DNA of 64,000 nucleotides from Anthoceros angustus (taxonomy: Eukaryota > Streptophyta > Anthocerotopsida > Anthocerotales > Anthocerotaceae). Shown here one piece after another: positions 11,926-23,700 of this stretch (its first letter is position 1; every line of letters begins with the position of its first letter). The stretch covers positions 310,001-374,000 of the forward strand of contig VJWM01000011.1 in the NCBI GenBank assembly GCA_010909165.1. Reading direction: 5' to 3'. Below the pieces are notes generated by a model that worked only from the letters and a program-made list of their open reading frames with translations, was not told the origin of the DNA and made no database searches. Made by a program: the position numbers and the translations under genes.

Positions 11926-12330
11926 GCAGCGAGACAAGCACTTCAAGTTAGGGAGGCACTCAAAATTGGCAGCCACCTCAAGTTAGGCAGGCACACCAAA
12001 ATTGGCAGCCACCTCAAGTTAGGCGTCAGGTGGAGGCACATAAGATTGTGCGAGCACATATGCTTGAGGCGTGGCGGGCACTCAAAATTGGCAGCCACCT
12101 CAAGTTAGGCAGGCACACCAAATTGGCAGCCACCTCAAGTTAGGCAGGCACACACACTCACAATTGGCGGGCACATAAGATTGTGCAGCACATGCTTGGG
12201 CGTGGCCAGGCACTCAAAATTGGCAGCCACCTCAAGTTAGGCGGGCACACCAAATTGGCAGCCACCTCAAGTTAGGCGGGCACACACTCGTGGCGGGCAC
12301 ATAAGATTGTGGAGCACATATGCTTGGGCG
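11926..12330. repeat. Satellite-like array: about 35-bp unit within a larger repeat
   Basis: The word AATTGGCAGCCACCTCAAGT followed by TAGGC(A/G)GGCACACC is repeated at least seven times. Blocks of it alternate with a second word, CACATAAGATTGTG then GCACATATGCTTGGGCGTG, which recurs three times. This gives a higher-order unit of roughly 130-140 bp. Copies differ by small indels, as in an ageing array. Confidence 0.85.
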
Positions 12331-12686
12331 TGACGGGCATTTGCACCTCGCGCATAAAAACTTTGCATCGTCTGAGCTCATTACCTAGAGCCAGAATCGG
12401 TGGTGGAGGTGCTCGCACCCACACCATCCACAGTGTGCCATCTAGTGTCGTGTCTGCGTCATGCTCCATCTTGGGCTTGGTTTGTGAAGTGCGGTCGAAG
12501 GTGGCTTTGCGGATCACTGCGTTTGGAATTCCAAATGAACTTGGGATTGCCTCACAAGGGCAGCCATCCGCCTCGTAGTGCACCGTGGGAGTTCACTTGG
12601 CACGAGCTTGTCTTGGACTCCTTCTCCTTCCTGTATTTTTACTTCAAATTCTCCATTCTCTTTTTGCCTCAAGCCGGCCAATACCT

Positions 12687-12850
12687 CTCCTACCATGGTA
12701 GGAGCTATTCTACACCGGTAGGTGATCAAAACATTAGGGTCATTCTCCTCGGTGGTAGGCTCTATCCTACCCTCGTCTACCATGGTAGGAGTTTCTCCTA
12801 CGGTGGTAGGAAACCTCCTACCACTCATGTAGGTTACCTTTTCTCCTCAC
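12687..12850. repeat. Cluster of short palindromes built on TACCATGGTAGG
   Basis: A perfect 18-bp palindrome, CTCCTACCATGGTAGGAG, lies at 12687-12704 and a 12-bp version at 12777-12788. Many single half-sites (CCTACC or GGTAGG) occur between and after them. The half-site resembles plant MYB-binding AC elements, but the setting next to a retroelement makes a repeat origin just as likely. Confidence 0.7.
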
Positions 12851-13059
12851 CAGTAGGTCGTTTTGACCCGTTTCTTTTCCCATATCCTCTGCCTTCCGAT
12901 GGTCCTACAACTCCGCTCAAAAGGAGCAAAAATTTCCTTGCATGTCTTCACCAAACCATTTCTAGCAAAGAGTGTGGGCTGTTTCAACGAACTCATTTAA
13001 GCTAGTTGCCCAAACTTTTTGCGTTCCACATACTCCCCTCCTCACTGTTTGCGTCCTCG

Positions 13060-16000
13060 CAAACAGATACTCAGTGAAGGTACTTCTTAACCTTCCACCC
13101 ATTCACTCTAGTTGGCGCAAATCCCCATCCGGCACCGTGGTTGCGGATCCATTCTCATACTGCCACCACCTCGTAAGGTCCCATCCATCTCAATCTAAGC
13201 TTCCACAGGAAGTCCATATACGGCTATCATATAGAAGAACCAAATCCCGGCCATGATAGCTTCTTGCTTCCTCAACTTCCCATCATGCCTATCCTTTCTA
13301 AGCTCCACAATTATTTGAGTTTCTTCTAAAGCATCTTCCCTCGTTCCTCATGCTCTATGAAAGATTCTAGTCTAGCTACAGCTATCCTCTGATCATCGCT
13401 CATCCTCCATGATTCTATAGGTAGGTACTTCAAATTCCACGCATCACGGAGACATGCCATATGTTAAATAATAAGGGGTCTTCTTGGTTGTCACCTTCTC
13501 TGCATCTGTAAGCCCATAGCTTGAATGTAAGTGTCCCAATCATACATGTGAGTCACGATTACCTTGGTCAAGATTGTACACAACAGCCCATTCGTTTTCT
13601 CCGTCAAACCATTCGCTTTGGGATTGTAAGGAGTTGTCTTTCGATCTTAGAATGTTGAAGTAGGTGGTGAGAGTCTCAATCAGTTGAGGAAATGAGTTCC
13701 CCTCAGACCAACTCAAAAGGACATCCATACCTCGTTATAATGTTCTCAAGAGAAACTTGCTCTGCGCGTCGTCCTTCCTTGTTGCTTGACCTCCACCATC
13801 TTTGTACAATAGTCCGTAGCCACCAAGATATATTGCTTCCTTGTCCATTGTGTGGGTGGCTTGATTGGACCTACAAAATCTATACCCACTTCTCAAATGG
13901 TGCCAAAGGTAGTATGTAGGTGAGAGGCCATTGTGTTGACAAAGTGGGCCTTCCAACCCTCGACACGCATCACACCTCCTAATAAATTCCACACATCCCT
14001 CGCATTGTAGCCCACGAGCTGCATCCAAGACCTTCTTCACGGTGATTTGCGTCGAATAATGACCACCAGCCTCTTACGCATGTAAAGCTTACGTGACCAG
14101 CGCTTCTCTAATTTCCGGACATCGAATCTTCTCGTGGACCAAGCTTGTACACAAGACCCCATCTCGTAGGCAATAAGGGGCTGTCTTGTGAGAAAAAGCT
14201 CGCCCTCCCTAGACAAACCATCGGGCATGATTCCATGCTCTAGAAAATTTACCTCACCATTCAACGGTATCTTGGGCATGAACGCCCCTCACGTTCTAAT
14301 CTCCTCCTTCCACGCATACCACGTCGCCTCCTGCTAGCTCGCCCACCAGCAGCCCCAGGCGTTGTTCCATCCACAAATCCAGTTTCTCCCGCTTTGTCCA
14401 TCTTGCAAGTTTTGAGCTGCGGCCGTTTTGCATGCTCCTCCTCCAACAACGTTCTGATTTCTTCCATTCCTGCTGGTCTAGCCTCGTGTCCAGGTCCAGC
14501 TCGTGCTCCCATGGCGACCTCCTCGCCTTCCTGCACCTCCATGGCCACCTCATGAGTGATTTCCCATGAATCTGCCATTTTCTTCTCCTGCAGTTTTGCT
14601 CAAGCTTGTCATGGGATGCATCTCCTTCCTCGCCCTCTAGCGCACCTACCTCCCTAGGGTCGTCTCCTTCTCACGGCCCCATGGCGCCTGGCTTTTGGCC
14701 ACGCCAAGTGTGGGCGCCTTTTCTTTTGCTTGAAACTGATGCTCCCATATCCGTTTTTGCTTCTTTTTTTTGCCAACGTGTGGCCTCCACTTGCAGCCCT
14801 CCTGACTGCTCACCCTTGAGGAGCATTCCAGCCTCCTCCTCGCGCCCTTGCTGGTGCCCTTTTATCCTCTCGGTTCCAGTTGTCCTGCTGCGGCTTTCAC
14901 ACTGCGCTCCCTTCTTGCTCATTTGACCTCTGCAGCAAGACTTGCTGATCAATGCTTAGGCCGTCACAACATGCTCACGTCCTCCCCTTTGACCCGGTGG
15001 CAACCAACTCCTCGTCAGGAAATCGGTCATCTGTGGCTTCAAGTCGCTCTCCAGTTTTCAGACGAGAAATGAAATCAGCATTCTGATGTTGCTTCCATGG
15101 CCTAGTTTCTACGTCATAATCAAACTCTTGTAGCAGTACCCACGGCAATCCTTCACGACAAATCGGCTTGTTCAAGGTACTTCAGCAAAATGGTCAACAT
15201 GAAACGTCACTTTGCAAGCAAGCAGATAGTGTCTAAACTTCTTACAGGAGTAAATGATACCAAGACCCTCCCGCTCTGTGGTTGAGTAGTTCTTCTCAGC
15301 ATCCGTGAGTTGTCTACCGGCATAGAAAATCGGATGATCCCGTTTCTTCTCGTCCTTACGGCTTAAGATGGTCCCAATGGCATAGCGGACACATCCACGT
15401 ATACATGAAACGGTTTCTCCCAATCGGCTGTAACGTTGGTGCGCTCACCAGCTGTCCTTGTGAAAAGCCTCTGTCTTGCGGTCCATTCGAAAGGTGTATC
15501 CTTCTTGGTCAATTGTGTCAGCAAGGCTGCCTTCTTAGCAAAATCCTTGATGAACCTCCTGTAATATCCTACCAGTCCTACAAAGCACGCTTTGCCTCAC
15601 CGTTTGTGGTGCGTCCATCTCTATAAGCGCCACCTTCTCCTTATCTACCGCAATCCTCTTCTTGAAACTCGATGTGCCAACAAAATACCTTCCGTCATAC
15701 CAAAATAACACTTCCACGGATGAAGTTTCATGTTGGACTCCACACGCCGAAAACATTGTCTTAGGTGTCTAGGTGCCTTCCTCCTTCAAACACGCAAAAT
15801 CATCCGAATACCTCCATGAACTTCCGGAAAATCTCGGAAGATAGCATTCACCACCTGAAAGTGGCGGGGCGTTGCACAACCCGAAAGGTAGCTTGGAATA
15901 AGCGTAAGTGCCCCAATCGGTTGTGAACGTAGTCTTGTCACGATCCTCCTCCTCATGAAATCGATTGTAACCCGGTACCCATCTAAGCTGTACATTTCAT

Positions 16001-16450
16001 GGCCGACCGTGTACACTGTCCATGAAAGGCAAGGTGGTGGTCCTTCTTCGTTGCTTCATTAAGCTTCACGAAATCTTGACACACCGTACCTTCCCTGTTG
16101 CTTCTTAGGTACAATTACAATGGGGCGACCCACTCCTTTGGTAAGCAGGATAAATCACCCGGCTTCCAAGTATTGGTCGGTGATCCTTGACGACCATAGA
16201 ATACTTGGGATTCAGCCTGTATTGCTTGATCCTTACAGGAGTACTGCCCTCCTTCAAATCGATTCGATGTATCCCCAGTTCTTCCGGAATTCCTGTCATG
16301 TCAGTAATCTTGAAGGCAAACACATCGGCATATTCTCTAAGGACCCTACGAAACTCTTCTTTTTCTACCACTCTTAGGTGCCTGGAGATCTTGACCACCT
16401 TGCTGGGCTCTAGCTCCAAGTCCTCTACCGCATCTGGATCTACATAAGTC
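13060..16450 (-). mobile_element. Ty3/gypsy pol relic (RT, RNase H, integrase), multiply frameshifted
   Basis: On the minus strand the parts appear in pol order. A pre-RT segment comes first (16105-16419: EELGIHRIDL, RIKQYRLNP), then RT (about 15786-16090: TTFTTDWGTYAYSKLPFGLCNAP, split by indels; a DDF catalytic remnant near 15795). Next are the connection (15535-15756), RNase H (15172-15423: IFYAGRQLTDAEKNYSTTERE), its tail (14975-15175: WKQHQNADFISRL), the integrase zinc region (about 13900-14040: CDACRGLEGP), the integrase core (13540-13900: THTMDKE, ATRKDDAQ, SFPQLIETL) and the C-terminal KLRLRWMGPYEV (about 13190). Many single-base shifts break the frame, so it is dead. LTRs were not located. 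Confidence 0.9.
14290..14970. other. Foreign segment inside the gypsy pol relic
   Basis: Between the RNase H tail (ends near 14975) and the integrase region (starts near 14280) there are about 680 bp without pol similarity. Its minus-strand frame 14261-14578 is rich in Glu, Gly and Arg; the plus-strand frame 14606-14926 is Ser/Pro/Cys-rich. Neither resembles a known protein. It is probably a later insertion or a rearranged piece. Confidence 0.55.
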
Positions 16451-17831
16451 CCTTAAGATTCGGGCGGGCTAGGTAATGACGAGATTACCGGGACTTATGG
16501 ATCCCGGGCGGTTGCAAAGGAACCAGGGTCTGCAACCCTACAAATAAAGGGCCTTTTTTTGGCTCCACTGCGACTTGGAAGGCACCGTAAGGGGACAGCT
16601 CTTCGCGGAAAAGAAGGCCAAAAATAAGGTATTCCCCTTCTTTTCGGAGTGAATTGCGAACAGCGCCGTTACTTTGTCCGTCTTTGATGTGAAAGGCCCA
16701 TGAGAAAGAAGGGTACTTCTCATCTTTCTATGAAACGGCGCAGTGCCTTCGAACTGCCATTGTGAAAGGCCCTTCACACAACAAACACAACTCGCCATTG
16801 CTACTGCTGACAAAAGAACCCTAAAAAGAGAATTTCTCCCGTTTTCCTTGTGCATTCCAATTTCCGGCTTTTCGACGTGGATTGGTTTATCATCCGCTGC
16901 CATGGTAGCCTCCGCGTCAGTTTCCCAGAGGCATTTTTCTTGACAAGTCCGTCAGCCCGGAATACGGCATGTCGACTCCCGAGGATTGCCATGGCTGAGG
17001 AGCTGCCGAGAACAAGAGCTGAGGAGCTGGGATTTTGATCTACATAGTCGGTAGTCCCTGAGCTTTGCAAGAAAGGGTTTGTCTCTTGGAAAGTGAACAA
17101 AATCAGAGCTGAGGACCGGTGAAAGGCCCGAATCTTCTGTCAGTCCCGACACTCCCAAGGACAGGCAAGGACGGTCCTGAAAGACGATCAGCTGAGTTTT
17201 GACTGACTTTCTTGAAGACGAAAGAGCCTGGTTCCCCCCTGAAGTCGTTATGCCCCTGAGCGGTCATACACACGAAAACGAACTTGGGAAAGTGGCAGAT
17301 GGGAAGACCCCTGGCTCAACATGTTGCTACACCACTTGGTCGACTTGTTTGTCCCAAGCGTGGCACTTCGATCCGCAATAGGACTTCGATCCCACGACAA
17401 GAACGATCCCGTTGTGCCTTGGATAGGGTGGTAATGACTCTTATGTAGGAGGATGAGTCGGTGCCGGTGTTGCTTGCTCTCGTCTACCACTGGTTTTCTC
17501 ATCAGCTTGGGCACATTGTTCTAAGGGAGTCCGCGCAATGTGGTCCGTGATTCTCCTGCATCCGTTTGAAGGGCTTCGTCAGTGCATTCCGATTGCAACT
17601 TTGGGGAGTGGGTGGTAGATAATTTAGCTCCCAAGGTAAACTAGAACGGTGTCGTGGGAAAGGGATAAGGGCGAACGGTTGGGAGGCTGGAGCGCCAAGC
17701 GATGGCGGCGGTTGGATGAAGGAGCCTTCCAGCCTGTGATCAAGGAGAGAGGCCCACACACAAACCCCAACGGACGGACATAGACATCAACGAGTGGGTT
17801 ATTAGGTTGTAGCGTACGTAGCGGTGAAACC
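16451..17831. other. Probable 5' part of the gypsy element and flank; nothing recognised
   Basis: If the pol relic were complete, gag and the 5' LTR would lie here, but no zinc knuckle, capsid motif or primer-binding site was recognised on the minus strand. Words such as GTGAAAGGC and CGAACTGC recur here and near 9290-9330, perhaps from a shared old repeat. Confidence 0.4.
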
Positions 17832-18170
17832 ATGGCCAAGCCGGAATCATACTCGGGTGACGAACACATTCCGCAACCGCAACAGATTCGGCAGCAGCCG
17901 GTTCACAGGCCGCACAGCCGGGGAGGAGCGTGCAGGTTTGATCGCCGGAGACAGCAGCAGCAGCATCAGCAGCAGGTGCCGCAGCAGGCGGGAGGAGGCC
18001 TAGAGACGGAATGCCAGAAAACGATGGACGCAGCCCTGGAGGAGGCAATGCAGGAGAGCCACAAGTGCTTCTCGGACGCCCTGGTGAACTTCTCGGGCTT
18101 CGTTGCCACCTTCGGGCTGGACGCCGCGCCTAACCCCAAACAGAACCTCGAGGCTCCTCCCTCGCCTTAG
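17832..18170 (+). CDS. Hypothetical 112-residue Gln-rich protein
   Basis: The ATG at 17832 has a strong plant start context (GAAACCATGGCC). The product has a polar N-terminal half with a Gln/His-rich run (about residues 39-50) and a short amphipathic helix-like segment (MDAALEEAMQESHKCFSDAL, about 64-83), ending in a Pro-rich tail. I recognise no family. The GC-rich composition differs from the repeat-rich DNA on its left. It could be a small lineage-specific gene, an exon of a larger one, or a chance frame. The antisense frames over the same bases look no better. Confidence 0.35.
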   Translation: MAKPESYSGDEHIPQPQQIRQQPVHRPHSRGGACRFDRRRQQQQHQQQVPQQAGGGLETECQKTMDAALEEAMQESHKCFSDALVNFSGFVATFGLDAAPNPKQNLEAPPSP

Positions 18171-20722
18171 AATAATCAGCCACAACCAATTCTTCCTCCT
18201 CCACGATATCTGATCTTCCTCACACCTGTGCAAGGAAGGGGGCCTGGCGGGCAACCCTCAGCAGCAAGGGCAGGCCGAGGACCGACTTCCTTGAACCCTA
18301 GTGTAGGAAAAGCAAAGCCAGGGCAGGGCAGACATCTCACGACAAGACACAAACTCGATCTTGCACGGCCGTTTCTTGACAGGCGAGAGAACCCTGATCC
18401 AAATCTAGCTTCCAACCACATCCCAAACACAGATCCCCCTACCGTGCACACATTAGCTAAGGATGTATGCGCAGTCCGGCCACACCATCCACACCGGACA
18501 CCACAACAGCACAGCAAATGAAATCAAAGCAAAGCAAAGCCATCCGATCCCGAGAGACTAGGGCACGGAACAGAAAGATTCCAAGCCAAGCCCTGCTTCT
18601 ACCATGCAAAGCTGCAACCAATTCCTCGTCCTGTGTCCCTTCCCTACCTCCCAGCAGGCGGCATCATGACGAGGAACAGCATACCTAGTCTACATACATG
18701 ATGTAATCAGTGTGAGGCTGTGAGAGACAAGATGAGCAAACCAAACCATTCTGGAGAGCCTGATGATAAGGGCGTTGTCCTACACAGCGAGGAAACGAAA
18801 AGGCTCCTGCCTGGCCATCGCCATCGCATGTCTGCTAGGACCTCATCTGCTGCCGTGCTACAGGATGCATGCAACGGTATGCGGGCAGCGAGAAGCAGAT
18901 ACACCAACGCAATGTGCGTTTTAGAAACGAGGCTAAAAAGTGCATTCGACGGGCGAGAACCACGCACGTCACAGGGTGAGAAAGGCTATTAAAGGCTGTA
19001 ATCAGAGCATTTTGCGCTGCTGTACGGGCCAGGAGGCGGGTCTGTCGGGGAGGGAATCAATCAGGCCAGAGGAGCCGTGTTGTTTTGCAGGCGCGTTGTT
19101 TGGCTTTGGGCTGGCATTGGGTCGGAGCCTCGAAGGGTGGCCGGCCCAGGCCAATAAACGAAGCCCGCCTTCCCACCTAGATATTTGCCATACTGGGAAC
19201 CTAGTTCACTATACCTAAATAAAAGACAAACTATAAAAGAGAAATTTAAGTGGTTCCAGGAAGCGGACGCATGTCCTTCCCAGAATGCTAGTTGCCAGTT
19301 GTAAAGGAGACGGTCGTCCAGTCCAGTCCAGTCCTCGCCTTCTTTCACTCACTCACTCCCTCATTCACTCAGTCATGGAAAGAGCCGGACTTTGCATATG
19401 CGGGACATTTGCTGGCATAGCCATGTATCAGGCTAGACAAAGTCTTGCAATGGGGAGTCCTTACCGGAAGGTTTCCTTACCAGAACTGCACTTGGGCTTG
19501 GTATACCTACTGAACTTTCATGAGGTATAGCATTTATACAACATCTAAAGTCTTGGAGTATTGTAGTACTCGCAGGAAGAAGTCGATACTCTAAAGTTTG
19601 TTTTATATGTTTCACAAATCTATAATTTTAAATAAATAAATAAAATTTAAATAATAAGCTGAAGTAAAATCTTGTAGATATTATGTAGTTACTTAGATAC
19701 ATGAGCGGAGCAAGCGTATGCAAGTAGAGCATAGTAGTGGTAAAGAGTTGGTCAAGGCGGCTGGTCAAGAGTGGATGCTCCTAGGCAAGTGAAGGAGAAG
19801 TTTTTTTTTTTTTTGAAGTCCACCAAAGGACCCTGACCGTGAACGCAGTGTTGGGCGAGTGCAGGTGGGAGCGATGTTGCTGACCCGGTCAAGTCGGCCA
19901 GGCCTGCCCAGAAGGTTCCGCGCGACACAAGTCAAGCAGAAGCGATTAATTGTGGGGTCACCCGGGCCCGGATGCCTTGGACGCAATTACGTCAGGCTGC
20001 AGCGAGCCCGGGTTCGAACCCGGGGTCTGGGGCGGGGCCGGGTTCGAACCGCGGGCGCGCATCGCATGGACCGCCATGTGGCGCGGGGCATCGGGCTTGG
20101 CTCTGTGCTCCTTGTCGCGTTCCAGTCGCGAGACGCGAGACGCGAAACGCGAAACGCGATTCATGGCGTGCAGGAGCCTCCTGTTCCTGTTGCCCAGGCG
20201 CTGACTGCCCGGGGTCCTGCCGCCTGTGAGAGACCGGACTCCAGTCCCGCCTAGACGAGGACGGCAATCCACCCGGGTCGCCTGAGCCCGGCCCGGGCGG
20301 CCGTGTCCAGAATCGTTCAAGGCCCCTGCCACCGCACACCTTCTCCACCGCCTTCTCCCTTTTCCCTTCCCTTCCCTTCGCCTCCCATCCCTGCCGCCTC
20401 CCAGTCCTCCGGGCCACCAGCAGCAGCAGCAGCTGCAGGACCCATCCACCGCCCACTCTGTCCCATCCGTGAAGGCCAGGATCATGTCCGCCTCCCCGTC
20501 CCCTGCACCCGCCGCCCCCACTGCCGCCATAGCCGCCTCCTCCGAGCGCTGCGACGAGCCTGGATGCGAGGAAGTGTGCGAAGGGCCGCCCGCAGCTGAC
20601 CAGCACCGCCGGGGGGTTCATTCCAGATTTGCAGCAGAATAGAGCTTGTGGGTTGTTGCGAGAGTGAGCGAGAGTTGAATGCGACAGGGTGTGCGTGTGA
20701 GTGTGAGTGATCGGCAGAAGAA
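18171..20722. other. Gene-free stretch; right end is the promoter and 5' UTR of the ABCB gene
   Basis: No coding similarity was seen on either strand. Notable items are a T15 run at about 19801-19815, two palindromic GGGTTCGAACC boxes at about 20008 and 20040 (they resemble pol III B boxes but lack an A box or tRNA fold), and a CGAGACGCGA/CGAAACGCGA simple repeat at about 20128-20158. The CT-rich and CAG-rich tract at 20340-20440 is consistent with a GC-rich plant promoter or leader. Confidence 0.5.
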
Positions 20723-23700
20723 ATGGCGGAGCTGGGCTTCAGCGGGACGTTCAAGGAGTCGGATCTGGACGCGAGCGCGCGCTTCGTCTCGCGTCAGAGC
20801 TCGTACCGGGAGTCGTTCCGGTACGAGGACTCCTTCCGCCGGAGCGACTCGGTGAGCGGGGCCTTCAGGCGGCAGGGCTCCGTGGGCGGGGATTTGTGGC
20901 GGCAGGGGAGCTACAGGGATCCCTACTTCTACTCGGGCTCCTTCCGGCAGGCCTCGTACAGGGATCGCTCCGGGGAGCTCCCGCGCCTGGGAGAGTCTTT
21001 CCGCCAGAGATCCTACCGGGCCAGGTCCCTGCGGCAGCAGTCCTACAAGGGGGATGACATTCTGCCCCGCCGGGACGACTTGGGCCTGGCCGGGGCCCCC
21101 ATTCCCGAAGGCTCCTACGCGGATCGGGATGGAGACTTCCCCGAGGACGAGCCCATGGTTCCCCCCGCCTTCAAATCTGTGCCTTTCTACAAGCTCTTCA
21201 AGTACGCCGACGCCTACGATATTGTGCTCATGATCTTGGGCACAATGGGAGCTATGGCCAACGGGCTTGTGTCTCCCTTCATCATCCTCATTCAGAGCCA
21301 GCTGGTGAACAAATTTGGCTCACTCTCGGCTAAGGACGCGTCCAGGATCTCTGGCGTCATTTCTAAAGTACGCAAGCTGCAAGTCCTGGGGTTTTCTCTT
21401 CTTCTCAGCTTTCGGATTGTTGTAGCTGGACCCCGGAGCTCATGGATTAGTTGGCTTGCCGCTTGCTTTGCAGTTTGTCTTGTACATGGTGTTCATCGGG
21501 CTCGGTGGATGGTTTGGCTCCTACCTCGGTTAGTCTCCCTTCTTTTGCTGACGAGAGCACGCGTGAATCATTCAATTTGGCGGTGGGTGTGGAATCTCGC
21601 TCACGTTTGCCGGGTGAAAAATCCGCAGAATTGAGCTGCTGGATGAAGACCGGAGAGCGGCAGTCTTCTCGCATCAGGGCGAAGTACCTGAGAGCCATCT
21701 TGAGACAGGACATTGGCTACTTCGACACCGCTGAGTCGGGGACTGCTGCACTTGTTGCTAATATTTCGGGGGATAGTCAAGTTCTGCAAGATGCCATCAG
21801 TGAGAAGGTAAGGCCACACAGGAATGGACGCCTTGTTTCTTTGCAGTTGCAATCTGCGATTGTGTCCCAAGGGATAGGGAACAGTATGCATGTAGCGAAG
21901 GGACCCATGTGCTGTTTTGTGTGCCGCAGGTTGGGAATTTCATAGCCACCTTCACGCAGTTCATCGGAGGATATGTGGTGGGCTTCTACCTGTCATGGAT
22001 CCTTACGCTCATCGCCATTTTCTTGACTCCTCTGCTGCTGCTCCCGGGGCTCTTCTACAAGTACGCCCTCACAGATCTGGCCGTGAAGCGTCACAAGGCG
22101 TATGACAAGGCCAGCATGATTGCCGACCAGGCCATCACTTCCATCAGGACCGTCTACTCGTATGCGGGAGAGAAGGAAGTGGTGAAGAATTACATCGAGT
22201 CTCTAGACGACACCGTGAAGATGGGTAAGAAGCAAGGTTTCTTCAAGGGCTTTGCCGTGGGGGCCACTGGCTTCGGCTTCATCATCTGGGGCGTGCTTGC
22301 CTGGGTCGGTAGCGTTCTCATCATCAATGGCTCGCGTAATGGCGGTCAAGTTCTCATGACCGGATTCGCTATCCTCATTGGTGGCATGTAAGTGGACATT
22401 ATGGCATTCTGTTCTTCACAAGTTCGTTGCTGGGTTGTGGTTGTTGTAAATTATGTCAGTGTGTCTGTACATGGCTTCCGTGCTGACGCCAGTTTTGGAT
22501 GCTCTGTATTCTCTTCTGCAGGGCACTTGGTCAGTTGGCGCCCAGCCTAAGAGCCTTCTCTGAGGGAGCTGTTGCCGGTCATCGTATGTTCTCCATGATA
22601 GATCGGGTGCCCGACATTGACCCAGATGATGTCAAGGGCGAAGTGTTGGGCCACATTAAAGGTCATCTGGAGCTGAAGAATGTGGATTTCACGTACCCTG
22701 CCCGACCGGAAGCCCCCATCTTCCAGAACTTCAGCCTGGACATCCCTGCTGGTCAGCCTCCATTTTCTTCTCTCATGCCGCTTCAATGAGTACTCCACTT
22801 GTTTGTACAGGGCTAACGTCTTGTGGCGTCGGCAGGCAAGAACGTGGCGCTTGTTGGGGCTAGTGGGTCTGGAAAATCAACCGTCATCGCCCTTCTGGAG
22901 AGGTTTTATGATCCGCAGGCAGGAACCATTCTGGTGGATGGTCACAACATCAAGTCCCTTCAGATTAAGTGGCTGAGGAGGCAAATTGGCCTGGTCAGCC
23001 AGGAACCTGCTCTGTTTGCAACCACCATCAAGGAGAACATTCTCTATGGTAAGGAGAATGCCACCATGGATGAGATCATCGCTGCTGCAAAGGCTGCTAA
23101 TGCGCACGACTTCATCTCCAGCTCTCCTGATGGCTACGACACGCAGGTAACAACGCCGTGGGCAACGATTCCCCCAAATGACTGACAAGTGGTTGTCGCT
23201 TCTGCCAATTCTCACAAAAGGATGGCCTGCATGTCAGGTTGGCGAGAGAGGTGCCCAACTGTCTGGAGGTCAGAAGCAGCGTATTGCTATTGCCCGTGCC
23301 ATGCTGAAGAATCCCCCAATTTTGCTTCTCGACGAGGCCACGAGTGCGTTGGATGCCGAGTCAGAGCGCATTGTGCAAGAGGCTTTGGAGAAGGCTTCTA
23401 TGGGGAGAACTACTGTGACTGTGGCACATAGATTATCCACCATCCAGAATGCGGACATTATTGCTGTAGTCCAGGCGGGCAAGGTGGTGGAGATGGGTCG
23501 TCACACGGAGCTTCTTCTGAGAGGGGAGAACGGTGCGTATGCCAATCTGGTGAAGCTACAGGCCGCACGTGAGCGGGAAGAAGAGGCTGATGAAGCTTCG
23601 GCACACACCTCCCGGAGCAGCTCGGTCAATTCTTCCAGGTCCAACTCCTTTGCACTGCGAGACGGCAAGTTCGACCCCAGGAATCTCAGCCGGGGTTCGT

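Noticed and set aside
11926-12330. CRISPR-like array
   Set aside because: Repeats are direct and degenerate, and spacers are themselves repeated. The genome is a plant nuclear one, so the pattern is satellite DNA.
19958-20621. Long GC-rich frames on both strands before ABCB
   Set aside because: Pro/Arg/Gly-rich translations with no domain; typical of stop-poor GC-rich promoter DNA.
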